The position numbers were made by a program, and so were the translations under genes. A model generated the notes under the pieces. The model saw only the letters and a list, made by a program, of their open reading frames with translations. It searched no databases and was not told where the DNA came from. A DNA stretch of 19,683 nucleotides from DASCNA01 sp036011305 (GTDB lineage: Bacteria > Verrucomicrobiota > Lentisphaeria > Victivallales > GWF2-38-69), in contig DASCNA010000099.1 in NCBI GenBank assembly GCA_036011305.1, positions 1 through 19,683 of the forward strand, read 5' to 3'. Positions 1 through 6,972 of the stretch are shown one piece after another (position 1 is the first letter of the stretch; every line of letters begins with the position of its first letter).

Positions 1-120
1 AAAGATATGTGGCATTTAACAAATAGAATGGCTAGAAAAATTCTAGCTCATAATATTTGTACTGTTATAAATATAAAATTCGGGCTTAATATCTTGAGTA
101 TTGAGCCAATCGTTAATTAA
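1..120 (+). CDS. Transposase C-terminal fragment (left, partial)
   Basis: Open from the first base to a TAA at 118-120, encoding 39 residues that start KDMWHLTNRMARKIL and end SIEPIVN. The same peptide, with more sequence upstream, is encoded on the opposite strand at the right end of the window, so this is the 3' end of an insertion-sequence transposase cut by the window edge. The basic Arg/Lys-rich helix followed by a hydrophobic helix (ICTVINIKFGL) is typical of the tail of DDE transposases; IS982-like is my best guess, from memory only. Transcription through its stop would run antisense into the membrane-protein gene at 185-598. Confidence 0.65.
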   Translation, partial: KDMWHLTNRMARKILAHNICTVINIKFGLNILSIEPIVN

Positions 121-138
121 AAGTCGAACATTAGATAT
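1..138 (+). repeat. Left copy of inverted 138-bp IS end
   Basis: Bases 1-138 reappear as the reverse complement at 19490-19627, with one difference (G at 83 against T in the other copy). Identity stops at 138, which should mark the outer end of the element near the transposase 3' end. The 18 bases between the stop codon and this boundary would hold the terminal inverted repeat; the other end of the element is not in the window, so this cannot be tested here. Confidence 0.9.
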
Positions 139-184
139 AAGGACAAATAAGTTTAGATCTATTAAAGATGGTTAATTCGCTAAT

Positions 185-598
185 TTAATGTTTGATCATT
201 GCACTTATTAAACCGCTTAGGACCACTAATACTACTAAAAAATTAATGATCATCCATGCAGTTAAATTAAACATAAATATATAGAAAGGATTGTAGATCA
301 CAATAAAAAGTAATGCCGTAGGTATAACATAAAGCGGAGTTTTACGATGCAAATTCCTAGAATAACTCACATATGCACCTTTAATTCCGATAATAAGCAT
401 ACCAAGTAACTCAATCCATCTAACAACATTGAAAAATTGAAAGAAAAAAGATTCTCGGAACATTTCAACATTATGAATAAGGTTAAATGCTATACATATA
501 TTATTTACTAAAAAAAACAGATAAGTGAGAAAAAAAGAAACGCAAAGAACAAATAAAATATCTTTTTCTTTATCTGTATACCTATATTTACTAACCAT
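185..598 (-). CDS. Small four-helix membrane protein (DUF6804-like)
   Basis: A 137-residue hydrophobic protein with about four membrane helices (roughly residues 14-38, 55-77, 89-110 and 113-135) and no signal peptide. The second half has K73-G74, a YIP-like VIP at 91-93, NP at 103-104 and W115. This pattern, and my recollection of DUF6804, suggest that family, but the match is unverified. The same pattern and spacing occur twice in the 297-residue protein at 6973-7866. No good ribosome binding site precedes the ATG. The gene is divergent from the lipoprotein gene and ends 46 bp from the left IS boundary. Function is unknown. Confidence 0.75.
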   Translation of the reverse strand: MVSKYRYTDKEKDILFVLCVSFFLTYLFFLVNNICIAFNLIHNVEMFRESFFFQFFNVVRWIELLGMLIIGIKGAYVSYSRNLHRKTPLYVIPTALLFIVIYNPFYIFMFNLTAWMIINFLVVLVVLSGLISAMIKH

Positions 599-798
599 AG
601 CTAACCGAATTTTGTTTATTGTCCGTACTAATAAATATTACACATTACTGACTAATTAAAATCTTAACTAATTTTTGTCAGGTTCAAGAGTAATTTAATT
701 TTAGCAGTTAAACTTCTAATTTTCTAGAGATTTTCAACTTAAAGAATATACACAAAAAAAAACAGAACGTTTTATATATACTGTTTTCTTCTTAAGTA

Positions 799-826
799 TT
801 GAAAAAACAAAAAAAGTTAAGATATT
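799..826 (+). promoter_or_regulatory. Candidate promoter of the lipoprotein gene
   Basis: TTGAAA followed after about 16 bases by GATATT, some 55 bases upstream of the lipoprotein ATG at 879. The -35 is a good match and the -10 is poor (4 of 6). In DNA this AT-rich such matches are common, so this is only the best candidate in the 280-bp divergent gap. Confidence 0.3.
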
Positions 827-878
827 AGTGATCTGGAATAAACTTAATAGCAGAATTAACTCAAATTGAGAGAAAATA

Positions 879-1169
879 ATGAGAGTATTAAAACTATTAT
901 TACTTCTAATTATATCATGTTTAATTTTTACTGCATGTTCTAAAGAGCAGCAGCAAAAGATAAAGAAGAAAGCTGTATCTACTTACAATACCACAAAAAA
1001 ATCCACTGTTAAAATCTATAACACTGCAAAAACCAAAACTAAAGCAATATATGAGGATTCTAAAGATTATACTTTAGACACTTACGATTCAACAAAGGAT
1101 AAAGCAGCTGAACTATATGACAAGACCAAACACAAAGCATCCAATGTATATAATGATGCATTAAGTTAA
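879..1169 (+). CDS. Lipoprotein with six 11-residue repeats
   Basis: A 96-residue protein with a lipoprotein signal: basic start, Leu-rich segment (residues 4-17) and FTAC ending at C20, the likely lipidated cysteine. The -3 Phe is atypical for a lipobox. The mature part is very polar and strictly periodic: Tyr at 36, 47, 58, 69, 80 and 91, exactly 11 apart, with Lys four residues after each of the first five. The unit reads roughly Y-(N/D/E)-x-(T/A/S)-K-x-x-(T/A/x)-x-x-(I/L/T/V). Eleven-residue amphipathic repeats are known from LEA group 3 and apolipoprotein-like helices, so a long surface helix anchored in a membrane is inferred. GAGAG lies upstream of the ATG. The tautomerase gene follows after 29 bp and is probably co-transcribed. 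Confidence 0.85.
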   Translation: MRVLKLLLLLIISCLIFTACSKEQQQKIKKKAVSTYNTTKKSTVKIYNTAKTKTKAIYEDSKDYTLDTYDSTKDKAAELYDKTKHKASNVYNDALS

Positions 1170-1198
1170 TTAATTTATAATTTAAGGAGAATTTATAA

Positions 1199-1543
1199 AT
1201 GCCTCTTATCAGAGTTCATATTTCAGAAGATATTGATAAAAGTAAATACAAAGAACTACTCCCTTTATTCTCTGCATTAACTGCGGAATATACAGGCAAA
1301 CCAGAACAGTATGTGATGGTTACCTGTGAGAAAACTTCTATGATGATGTCAGGTGTACAGGGAAATTCTGCATTTATTGAAATAAAAAGCCTAGGCGGTC
1401 TAAATCAGGAAATTAATAGAAAGCTTTCATCGAAACTTTGCAGTCTACTCGAAAAGAAATTGCTTATTCCTAAAAATAGAGTTTACATAAACTACACAGA
1501 TATGGAAAGGCAAAACTGGGGTTTCAACGGAACTACTTTCTAA
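1199..1543 (+). CDS. MIF/phenylpyruvate tautomerase-like protein
   Basis: A 114-residue protein matching macrophage migration inhibitory factor along its whole length, the normal size for this trimeric superfamily. Visible hallmarks are Pro2 (the catalytic N-terminal proline after Met removal), K34 in TGKPEQYVMV, a Gly-rich SLGGLNQ segment, RVYINYTDM near residue 94 and the C-terminal WGFNGTTF. The family tautomerises keto-enol substrates such as phenylpyruvate and is cytosolic in bacteria. The CxxC redox motif of mammalian MIF is absent (AFIEIKS at that place), so thiol oxidoreductase activity is not expected. AAGGAGA at 1184-1190 gives a clear ribosome binding site. The physiological substrate cannot be told from context. 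Confidence 0.92.
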   Translation: MPLIRVHISEDIDKSKYKELLPLFSALTAEYTGKPEQYVMVTCEKTSMMMSGVQGNSAFIEIKSLGGLNQEINRKLSSKLCSLLEKKLLIPKNRVYINYTDMERQNWGFNGTTF

Positions 1544-1589
1544 AAATTTATAATTAATAAAATAACTATAGAAAATTAATGCTTCTCTG

Positions 1590-2108
1590 ATGAAATTTAT
1601 ATTTTATTTAGCTCAAAGTCTAGACGGTTATATAGCAGATCGTAACGGAAATGTTGAATGGCTGGAAAATATTGATACTTCCGATAAAGGATTTGATGAA
1701 TTTTTAAACAGTGTTGATGCTATTCTTATGGGCAGAAATACTTATGATCAAATACTCTCATTCGGTGAATGGCCTTATAGTATACCTACATATGTAATAA
1801 CTCATAACAAAATAACTGAACCTCCAAATAATAATATTAACTCGTTTGCAGATACAACAGATAATATTATAAGCATGCTTTCCAGAAAAAATTACGATAA
1901 AGTTTGGGTTTGCGGCGGTAATCAACTTATAAGTAAATTTGAAAATAAGAATTTATTTGACGTATATATAATTACAATTATACCAATTTTTTTAGGAGGA
2001 GGTTTATCTGCACTCAATCTAAATAAATTCAGTAATACAAAAAGATTAGAATCAGTCAGAACATTTAAAGACAATACAGTTATCTTGAAATATAGGAATG
2101 ATAAATAA
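1590..2108 (+). CDS. RibD C-terminal/DHFR-like reductase (YyaP type)
   Basis: A 172-residue protein of the dihydrofolate-reductase-like fold shared with the RibD C-terminal domain. The start MKFIFYLAQSLDGYIA, the ILMGRNTYDQI segment (residues 45-55), the YVITHN strand, VWVCGGNQL (NADPH-binding GG, about residues 106-114) and PIFLGGGLSAL (about 132-142) are the conserved blocks of the stand-alone YyaP/YwjB group. Proteins of this group are presumed NADPH-dependent reductases of undefined substrate; this is not a true FolA. No clear ribosome binding site precedes the ATG, although the gene lies only 46 bp after the tautomerase. Confidence 0.88.
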   Translation: MKFIFYLAQSLDGYIADRNGNVEWLENIDTSDKGFDEFLNSVDAILMGRNTYDQILSFGEWPYSIPTYVITHNKITEPPNNNINSFADTTDNIISMLSRKNYDKVWVCGGNQLISKFENKNLFDVYIITIIPIFLGGGLSALNLNKFSNTKRLESVRTFKDNTVILKYRNDK

Positions 2109-2162
2109 ACTCTTAGCAAAACACAATAAGCAGGATTAATAAACAAAAAGCATGACCAACAG

Positions 2163-2191
2163 TTGAGCAGGAACTCAAACTGCAATATTAT
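2163..2191 (+). promoter_or_regulatory. Candidate internal promoter before M50-like gene
   Basis: TTGAGC at 2163-2168 and TATTAT at 2186-2191 with a 17-base spacer, about 50 bases upstream of the TTG start at 2243. This sits in the longest gap (134 bp) of the early + strand run, where a new transcript could begin. Confidence 0.35.
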
Positions 2192-2242
2192 AAATGAAAG
2201 AAAATACTTAACTTTTGTCATTAATATTAAGGAAAATGCAAG

Positions 2243-2707
2243 TTGTATAAGAAATACTTCATTATAATACTGACAATTATTATCTCATGGTGGCCCATGA
2301 TGGTCGTTCATGAATTTGGGCATGCTATATCAGTGTTGATATTCGGAGGAAAAATAGATAAATTAATATTGTATCCGTGGCGATTTTCTATGACAATAAG
2401 AAGTGGATCGCTACATCCTCTAATTGATATTTGGGCAGGTCCTGTAATCGGTGTATTCTTTCCTCTATTTATTTATCTAATTTTCAGAAAAACAAGAATC
2501 AAATTTTTCATGGGGATGTTTTCAGGTTTCTGTTTCATCAGCAACGGTATTTATATCGGCACAGGCTGGCTGGATAAAATAGGTGATACAAAAGAAATGA
2601 TTAATTTAGGCACTCCAATTTATTTTATGATATTATTCGGTATAGTATGTACTGTGTCAGGTTTATTTATCTGGCACACTGAAATAGAAAAATCAAATAA
2701 TCACTAA
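2243..2707 (+). CDS. M50-like membrane zinc metalloprotease
   Basis: A 154-residue membrane protein with HEFGH at 23-27 inside the first hydrophobic helix, the zinc-binding HExxH of the M50B-like peptidases. AGPVIG (65-70) in the next helix and GDTKEMINLGTP (114-125) near the last helix fit the second part of the active site, where an Asp (D115) would be the third ligand. About four helices are visible and there is no PDZ domain, so it is a minimal member; substrate unknown. The start is TTG at 2243, chosen because AAGGAAA at 2229-2235 lies eight bases upstream and no in-frame ATG precedes the HExxH helix. Confidence 0.8.
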   Translation: MYKKYFIIILTIIISWWPMMVVHEFGHAISVLIFGGKIDKLILYPWRFSMTIRSGSLHPLIDIWAGPVIGVFFPLFIYLIFRKTRIKFFMGMFSGFCFISNGIYIGTGWLDKIGDTKEMINLGTPIYFMILFGIVCTVSGLFIWHTEIEKSNNH

Positions 2708-2738
2708 TGATTATTGCAACATAGAAAAGAAGAAAAAT

Positions 2739-3470
2739 ATGAAAACTAGAATTATTATTAACGGTGCCGAAGGTAGAATGGGGAAATTATCAACTGAAGC
2801 TATACAAGAGAGTAAAATTTTCGAAATCGTTGCTTTATGCGATATTAAAGACAGTTTGAAAGATAAAATTCTTGAGCTAAAACCGGATATTGTTTTAGAT
2901 TTTACCCTTGCTTCAGCTGTATATAGTAATGCAAAAATAATAATTGAATCCGGTTCCGTTCCTGTTATCGGGACAAGCGGACTGACAGAAATTGAAGTAG
3001 AAAAACTCGCAATACTATGTAAAGATAAAGATTTAGGTGGAATAATCGTTCCTAATTTCTGCTTAACAGCAGTACTTATGATGAAGTTTTCCAAGGCAGC
3101 TGCAAAATATATGAAAAATGTTGAAATCTTGGAGTACCACCATGATAAAAAACAGGATGCTCCTTCAGGTACAGCAGTAAGAACAGCTGAACTCATTTCT
3201 GAAAATAACATAGCTCCTAGAAACAGAGGGCACGAAATGATTAAAGGATCTTTAGGCGGAAACTATAAAGATGTTCCAATCCATTCTGTCAGACTACCGG
3301 GATTTCTGGCGCACCAAGAGGTTATTTTCGGAGAAATTGGAGAACTTTTAACAATTAGAGCAGATACTACAAGCAGAGAGTCTTTTAAAAAAGGTATAGT
3401 TCTTGCCTGTACACAGGTTATTAATAAAGATAAACTTCATTACGGATTGGAGAACTTCTTAGAAGACTAA
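2739..3470 (+). CDS. dapB: 4-hydroxy-tetrahydrodipicolinate reductase
   Basis: Cytosolic NAD(P)H-dependent enzyme of lysine and diaminopimelate synthesis, reducing the product of DapA to tetrahydrodipicolinate. It has 243 residues, slightly shorter than the E. coli enzyme. The N-terminal Rossmann loop is GAEGRMG (9-15), GTSGLT follows near 78-83, and the catalytic block is HHDKKQDAPSGTA (134-146) with H134, H135 and K138. SVRLPGFLAHQEVIFG is the conserved C-terminal block. It lies 31 bp after the M50-like gene and only 13 bp before the FAH-family gene, so both neighbours are probably co-transcribed. No other lysine gene is present here. Confidence 0.97.
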   Translation: MKTRIIINGAEGRMGKLSTEAIQESKIFEIVALCDIKDSLKDKILELKPDIVLDFTLASAVYSNAKIIIESGSVPVIGTSGLTEIEVEKLAILCKDKDLGGIIVPNFCLTAVLMMKFSKAAAKYMKNVEILEYHHDKKQDAPSGTAVRTAELISENNIAPRNRGHEMIKGSLGGNYKDVPIHSVRLPGFLAHQEVIFGEIGELLTIRADTTSRESFKKGIVLACTQVINKDKLHYGLENFLED

Positions 3471-3483
3471 AAAAGAAAAGAAT

Positions 3484-4332
3484 ATGAAATTCATTAGATA
3501 CCAGAAAGAAAATATCATAAGACCAGGAATATTAGCAGGTTCTCTAGTTAAAGATTTATCTCCAATAATAAATGATATAAGTCCAGATACTTTGAACATG
3601 GAGTTAATCGATCTGGCTAAGCAAAGAATTAATAAATTGCCTACAGCTGGAAAAATTAGCGATATTTCATTAAAAATGCCAATCAGCGAATCCAAAAAAC
3701 TAATATGCATTGGTTTTAATTCAAAAGCTCATGTAGAAAACTTAGGCCTTAAACTTCCGAAAGAACCTTTTTTCTTTTTAAAGGCATCAAGCTCCCTGAA
3801 TGGACCTTATGATAATATCATTTATCCTAAAATAGGGAAAAAAGTTGACTGGGAAGCAGAACTGGCAGTCATTATAGGTAAAAAAGGTAAATATATAAAA
3901 AAAGAAAATGCTTTAAAACATATTTTCGGCTACTGCATGTTAAACGAAGTATCTGAAAGATACTGGCAATTTGAACGTAATGAAAAACATTTACAGCTGG
4001 CAATAGGTAAAAGTTTTGATTCATTTGCACCTATTGGACCTTATATTGTAACAAAAGATGAATTAACAGATCCTTACAATCTATCTGTAGTTCTTAAAGT
4101 TAATAATAAAATAAAACAGGATTTTAATACATCAGATTATATTTACGGAGTTGAAGAAGCGGTAAGCTATTGCAGTCAGTTTTTCACGCTGTATCCCGGC
4201 GATATTATATCAATGGGGTCGGGCCCCGGTACTGGAATAGAATTAAATTCATTTCTTCAAATTGGAGACAAAATACATTTTAAAATTGATAACTTAGGAA
4301 TACAGGAAAATACAGTTATCGAAGAAATATGA
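3484..4332 (+). CDS. Fumarylacetoacetate hydrolase-family protein
   Basis: A 282-residue protein with the FAH/hydratase-isomerase fold. After a variable N-terminal region of about 70 residues come CIGFNSKAH, KASSSLNGP, the metal-binding VDWEAELAVIIGKKGK (E124 and E126), YCMLNEVSERYWQ, KSFDSFAPIGPYI and a GPGTGIE loop near the end. Family members (FAHD1-like acylpyruvases, homoprotocatechuate isomerases, oxaloacetate decarboxylases) act on beta-dicarbonyl acids using Mg. The third ligand is usually the Asp of an NDVSxR motif; here the motif reads NEVSER, with E155 in that place. The Glu could still bind metal. It starts 13 bp after dapB. The substrate is not predictable from the neighbours. 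Confidence 0.92.
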   Translation: MKFIRYQKENIIRPGILAGSLVKDLSPIINDISPDTLNMELIDLAKQRINKLPTAGKISDISLKMPISESKKLICIGFNSKAHVENLGLKLPKEPFFFLKASSSLNGPYDNIIYPKIGKKVDWEAELAVIIGKKGKYIKKENALKHIFGYCMLNEVSERYWQFERNEKHLQLAIGKSFDSFAPIGPYIVTKDELTDPYNLSVVLKVNNKIKQDFNTSDYIYGVEEAVSYCSQFFTLYPGDIISMGSGPGTGIELNSFLQIGDKIHFKIDNLGIQENTVIEEI

Positions 4333-4378
4333 AGTAATAATTTTATCTAAATAGTAAATTATGGAGTTCTAAAATACC

Positions 4379-5182
4379 ATGTATGCTGATTTACATATCC
4401 ATACTAATGCATCAGACGGCACCTATAATGTTGATGAGCTGTTGAGTGAAGTTAAAAAAAAGAATATCACGCTGTTTGCTATTACTGATCATGACAGCAT
4501 CTCCAATGCTTTAAAAATGTTGAATAACTTAGAAAATTACAACGGCAGATTTATTATGGGATGTGAATCTTCCTGCAGCTATGAAGGTAAAATTTATCAC
4601 ATAACTTCATATGATTTTGATTATAACAACGAAGAATTTCTTAAACTTATAGATAAAAATAGTAAAATCTGGATACAGTATAATGATGATATTGTTGAAT
4701 ATCTTGCTGCCGGCAACTCAAATATCAGTATAAACAAATATAGAAGATATCAAAATAATCCATCCAGAGGCGGTTCAAAGGCGATAAATTTTCTAATAGA
4801 TGAGGGCATTATCAACAGTTTTGAAGACTTAATAAAACTGGCAAAAAATTTTAACTGCTCAATGGAATTCAATTTACCAGAACTTGTTATAGATATAATA
4901 AAAAAAGCTGGCGGAACTCCATTTTTAGCACATCCTAACGCCTATAATAAGAGAAAAAGACTACCTTATAATGATCTGGATAAATGGCTGGAATTCGGCA
5001 TTGAAGGAATTGAGTGTTTCTCTCCATATTGCACAGATGAAGATACAAAGTTTTATATAGATTACTGTAATGCCAACAATATTCTTATTTCAGGCGGTTC
5101 TGACTGCCATGGAGATTTCCTTCCTGAAAGAAAACTGGGAAAACCTGTCATAATAGTAGATAAATTAAGATTAACCTTTTAA
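4379..5182 (+). CDS. PHP-domain phosphoesterase (TrpH/YciV-like)
   Basis: A 267-residue protein that is essentially one PHP domain. Metal-site motifs are in order: HIHTNASDG (H6, H8, D13), TDHDS (D37, H38, D39), GCESS (E63), AHPNAY (H185) and GSDCHGD (D242, H244). Relatives hydrolyse 3',5'-bisnucleotides or the 5' ends of short RNAs. The region between residues 85 and 165 is the variable insert seen in this family. GGAG lies upstream of the ATG, and the first residues already belong to the fold (MYADLHIHT), so the start is secure. It follows the FAH gene by 46 bp. Confidence 0.93.
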   Translation: MYADLHIHTNASDGTYNVDELLSEVKKKNITLFAITDHDSISNALKMLNNLENYNGRFIMGCESSCSYEGKIYHITSYDFDYNNEEFLKLIDKNSKIWIQYNDDIVEYLAAGNSNISINKYRRYQNNPSRGGSKAINFLIDEGIINSFEDLIKLAKNFNCSMEFNLPELVIDIIKKAGGTPFLAHPNAYNKRKRLPYNDLDKWLEFGIEGIECFSPYCTDEDTKFYIDYCNANNILISGGSDCHGDFLPERKLGKPVIIVDKLRLTF

Positions 5183-5233
5183 GTTATTATTCTTGTATTG
5201 GTTTTTTTATAATATTAACATCAGGAGTTAGTC

Positions 5234-5869
5234 ATGCTTGAATTAATTAAAGAAGAAATTGAAAAATACACTTATAATCACACTAGTCCAGCCCCTGAAC
5301 TGCTGCAAATACTTGAAAAGGAAACAAGAGAAACGATGGAACATCCAGACTGTCTTATAGAAAGAGTAGAAGGTCGTTTCTTAAAGATGATTGTACAACT
5401 TTTTAATCCAAAATTGATTCTTGAACTAGGTACTTATACCGGTTACTCAGCATTATCCATGGCGGAAGGACTTCAAGACGACGGAGAGCTTATAACTTGT
5501 GAAATAAATACAATAGTGCAGCAAGTAGCACAGAAAGCATTTGACAAAAGCTCACACGGTCATAAAATTAAACTCCATATGGGACCTGCTGTTGAAACTA
5601 TAAAAAAAATCGATAGAAAAATAGATATGTCATTTATCGATGCTGATAAAGTAAACTATATTAACTACTATGAAGAAATTGTAAAACGAACACGTAAAGG
5701 CGGCTTGATTATCATAGATAATGTACTTTGGAAAGGTGAAGTCCTTGAACCGAAAGATGAAGAAGGCAAAATTATTGCAGACTTGAATACTTTAATCAAA
5801 AACGACAAACGGGTGGAAAATGTTTTTTTGACAATCAGAGACGGAATTCAGTTTGTCAGAAAAATATAA
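5234..5869 (+). CDS. SAM-dependent O-methyltransferase (family 3)
   Basis: A 211-residue enzyme of the COMT/CCoAOMT group. It has the SAM-binding motif ELGTYTGYSAL (65-75), an acidic residue for the ribose hydroxyls (E90), a metal-binding SFIDADKVNY segment (D136, D138) and IIIDNVLWKGEV (D162, N163), the usual divalent-metal site that positions a catechol-type hydroxyl. Cytosolic members methylate catechols, caffeoyl-CoA-like acceptors or tRNA hydroxyuridine (TrmR type); the acceptor here is unknown. AGGAG lies upstream of the ATG. The next gene starts 16 bp after its stop. Confidence 0.93.
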   Translation: MLELIKEEIEKYTYNHTSPAPELLQILEKETRETMEHPDCLIERVEGRFLKMIVQLFNPKLILELGTYTGYSALSMAEGLQDDGELITCEINTIVQQVAQKAFDKSSHGHKIKLHMGPAVETIKKIDRKIDMSFIDADKVNYINYYEEIVKRTRKGGLIIIDNVLWKGEVLEPKDEEGKIIADLNTLIKNDKRVENVFLTIRDGIQFVRKI

Positions 5870-5885
5870 CAGGAAGATATTAATA

Positions 5886-6323
5886 ATGAATATCGATAAA
5901 AAAACAACATCCAATCCATATTTGATATTTTATGGTAACTGTGAAGAAGCTATGACTTTTTACAAAGATGCACTTCAAGGTGAACTTGAGTTAATAGCTT
6001 ATAAGAATTCACCAATAGAAATACCACAGGAATTCAAAGATAAAATTCTCCACTCCGCTCTTAAATTTGGAGATACGGTAATAATGGCAACAGACAGTAT
6101 GATGGGCCCGAAAATATTCAACTATAATAATGTCCATATTTATATCTCTTCTAAAAATCCCGAAGAGGCAGAACGATTTTTTAATAACCTGGCAGTAGAC
6201 GGGAAAATAACAATGCCGTTTAAAGATACATTCTGGAACGCAAAATTTGGTGCTTTGGCTGATAAATTCGGAGTAAACTGGATGATACAATGCGAACAGG
6301 AATATAATCATGAAAATCAATAA
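5886..6323 (+). CDS. VOC-superfamily PhnB/YjdN-like protein
   Basis: A 145-residue protein of the vicinal-oxygen-chelate fold, of the type often labelled 3-demethylubiquinone-9 3-methyltransferase or PhnB. Visible blocks are PYLIFYGNCEEAMTFYKDAL, LHSALKFGDTVIMATD, VHIYISSKNPEEAERFFN and TFWNAKFGALADKFGVNWMI. The last is the FGxxxDxFGxxW signature of the group. Start chosen at the ATG at 5886, nine bases after AGGAAG; an upstream in-frame ATG at 5853 would overlap the methyltransferase and has no such site. Its last codons lie in the first copy of a 31-bp tandem repeat shared with the next gene's start. Enzymatic role unknown. Confidence 0.9.
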   Translation: MNIDKKTTSNPYLIFYGNCEEAMTFYKDALQGELELIAYKNSPIEIPQEFKDKILHSALKFGDTVIMATDSMMGPKIFNYNNVHIYISSKNPEEAERFFNNLAVDGKITMPFKDTFWNAKFGALADKFGVNWMIQCEQEYNHENQ

Positions 6324-6355
6324 AGAACAGGAATATAATCATGAAAATCAATAAA
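6294..6355 (+). repeat. Perfect 31-bp tandem duplication at a gene junction
   Basis: Two identical 31-base units, 6294-6324 and 6325-6355, beginning GAACAGGAATATAATCATG. The unit holds the end of the VOC gene and the ribosome binding site and ATG of the acetyltransferase gene. In the first unit the VOC stop is used; in the second the acetyltransferase ATG at 6341 is used. Confidence 0.97.
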
Positions 6356-6904
6356 GAAGTATTTAGCAATTTTCCAGTATTAAAAAGCGAACGCCTTATT
6401 CTGAGAGCTTTTGAACGATCAGATCTTGAATTTATATATCACATAAGATCCGATGAATTTATTGCTAAAGCTGCTGGGCTGGAACTGCATAAGAGTTTGG
6501 AAGATTCAGAAGAACTGCTCAATAAAGTACTGGATTCTTACAGCACAGAAACAGGTATAAACTGGATAATTTGTTTAAAAGGATGCAATACTCCTATAGG
6601 AAGCGCAGGTATTTTGAGAATAGTATCCGAACACTTTAAAGGAGAAATAGGCTATTCTCAAAAAACAGAATACTGCGGCAATGGTTATATGTCAGAAGCG
6701 TTAACCCAGATTTTTGATTTTGGGTTTAACACACTCGGTTTACACAGGCTGGAAGCAACAGTTGCTCCTCACAATAAAAATTCTATAAAAATATTAAAAA
6801 AAATGAAATTTCAGCAGGAAGGGTATTTTAGAGAAGACTATTACTCATCCGGCAAATTTTTTGACAGTATAATTTTCTCATTGCTGCAAAACGATTATAA
6901 ATAA
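6341..6904 (+). CDS. GNAT acetyltransferase (RimJ/RimL type)
   Basis: A 187-residue Gcn5-related N-acetyltransferase. It opens with the RimJ/RimL-type segment LKSERLILRAFERSDLE, has GEIGYSQKTEYCGNGYMSEAL (the acetyl-CoA pyrophosphate loop around G113-N-G115), then LHRLEATVAPHNKNSIKILKK with the conserved Asn, and the closing GYFREDYY segment. Family members acetylate the alpha-amino group of ribosomal proteins or small amines; the target is unknown. AGGAA from the second repeat unit serves as ribosome binding site. Before the duplication this ATG would have lain inside the VOC gene. Confidence 0.93.
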   Translation: MKINKEVFSNFPVLKSERLILRAFERSDLEFIYHIRSDEFIAKAAGLELHKSLEDSEELLNKVLDSYSTETGINWIICLKGCNTPIGSAGILRIVSEHFKGEIGYSQKTEYCGNGYMSEALTQIFDFGFNTLGLHRLEATVAPHNKNSIKILKKMKFQQEGYFREDYYSSGKFFDSIIFSLLQNDYK

Positions 6905-6972
6905 CGTAAAATCAATTAAATATATCTGAATAGTAAAAGATTTTAAAACTCAATGTAAAGTATATAATTAAT

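Noticed and set aside
759..787. Hairpin AAAACAG/CTGTTTT with A-rich and T-rich flanks, terminator-like
   Set aside because: It lies between divergent genes where no transcript needs ending, the stem is short and AT-rich, and the loop is 15 bases; probably chance in AT-rich DNA.
2711..3211. 166-codon open frame opposite dapB
   Set aside because: It is the antisense shadow of a well-conserved gene, with no ribosome binding site and low-complexity Ser/Ile-rich composition.
5853..5885. Upstream ATG giving a longer VOC protein
   Set aside because: It would overlap the methyltransferase gene, add residues outside the fold and ignore the AGGAAG site placed for the ATG at 5886.
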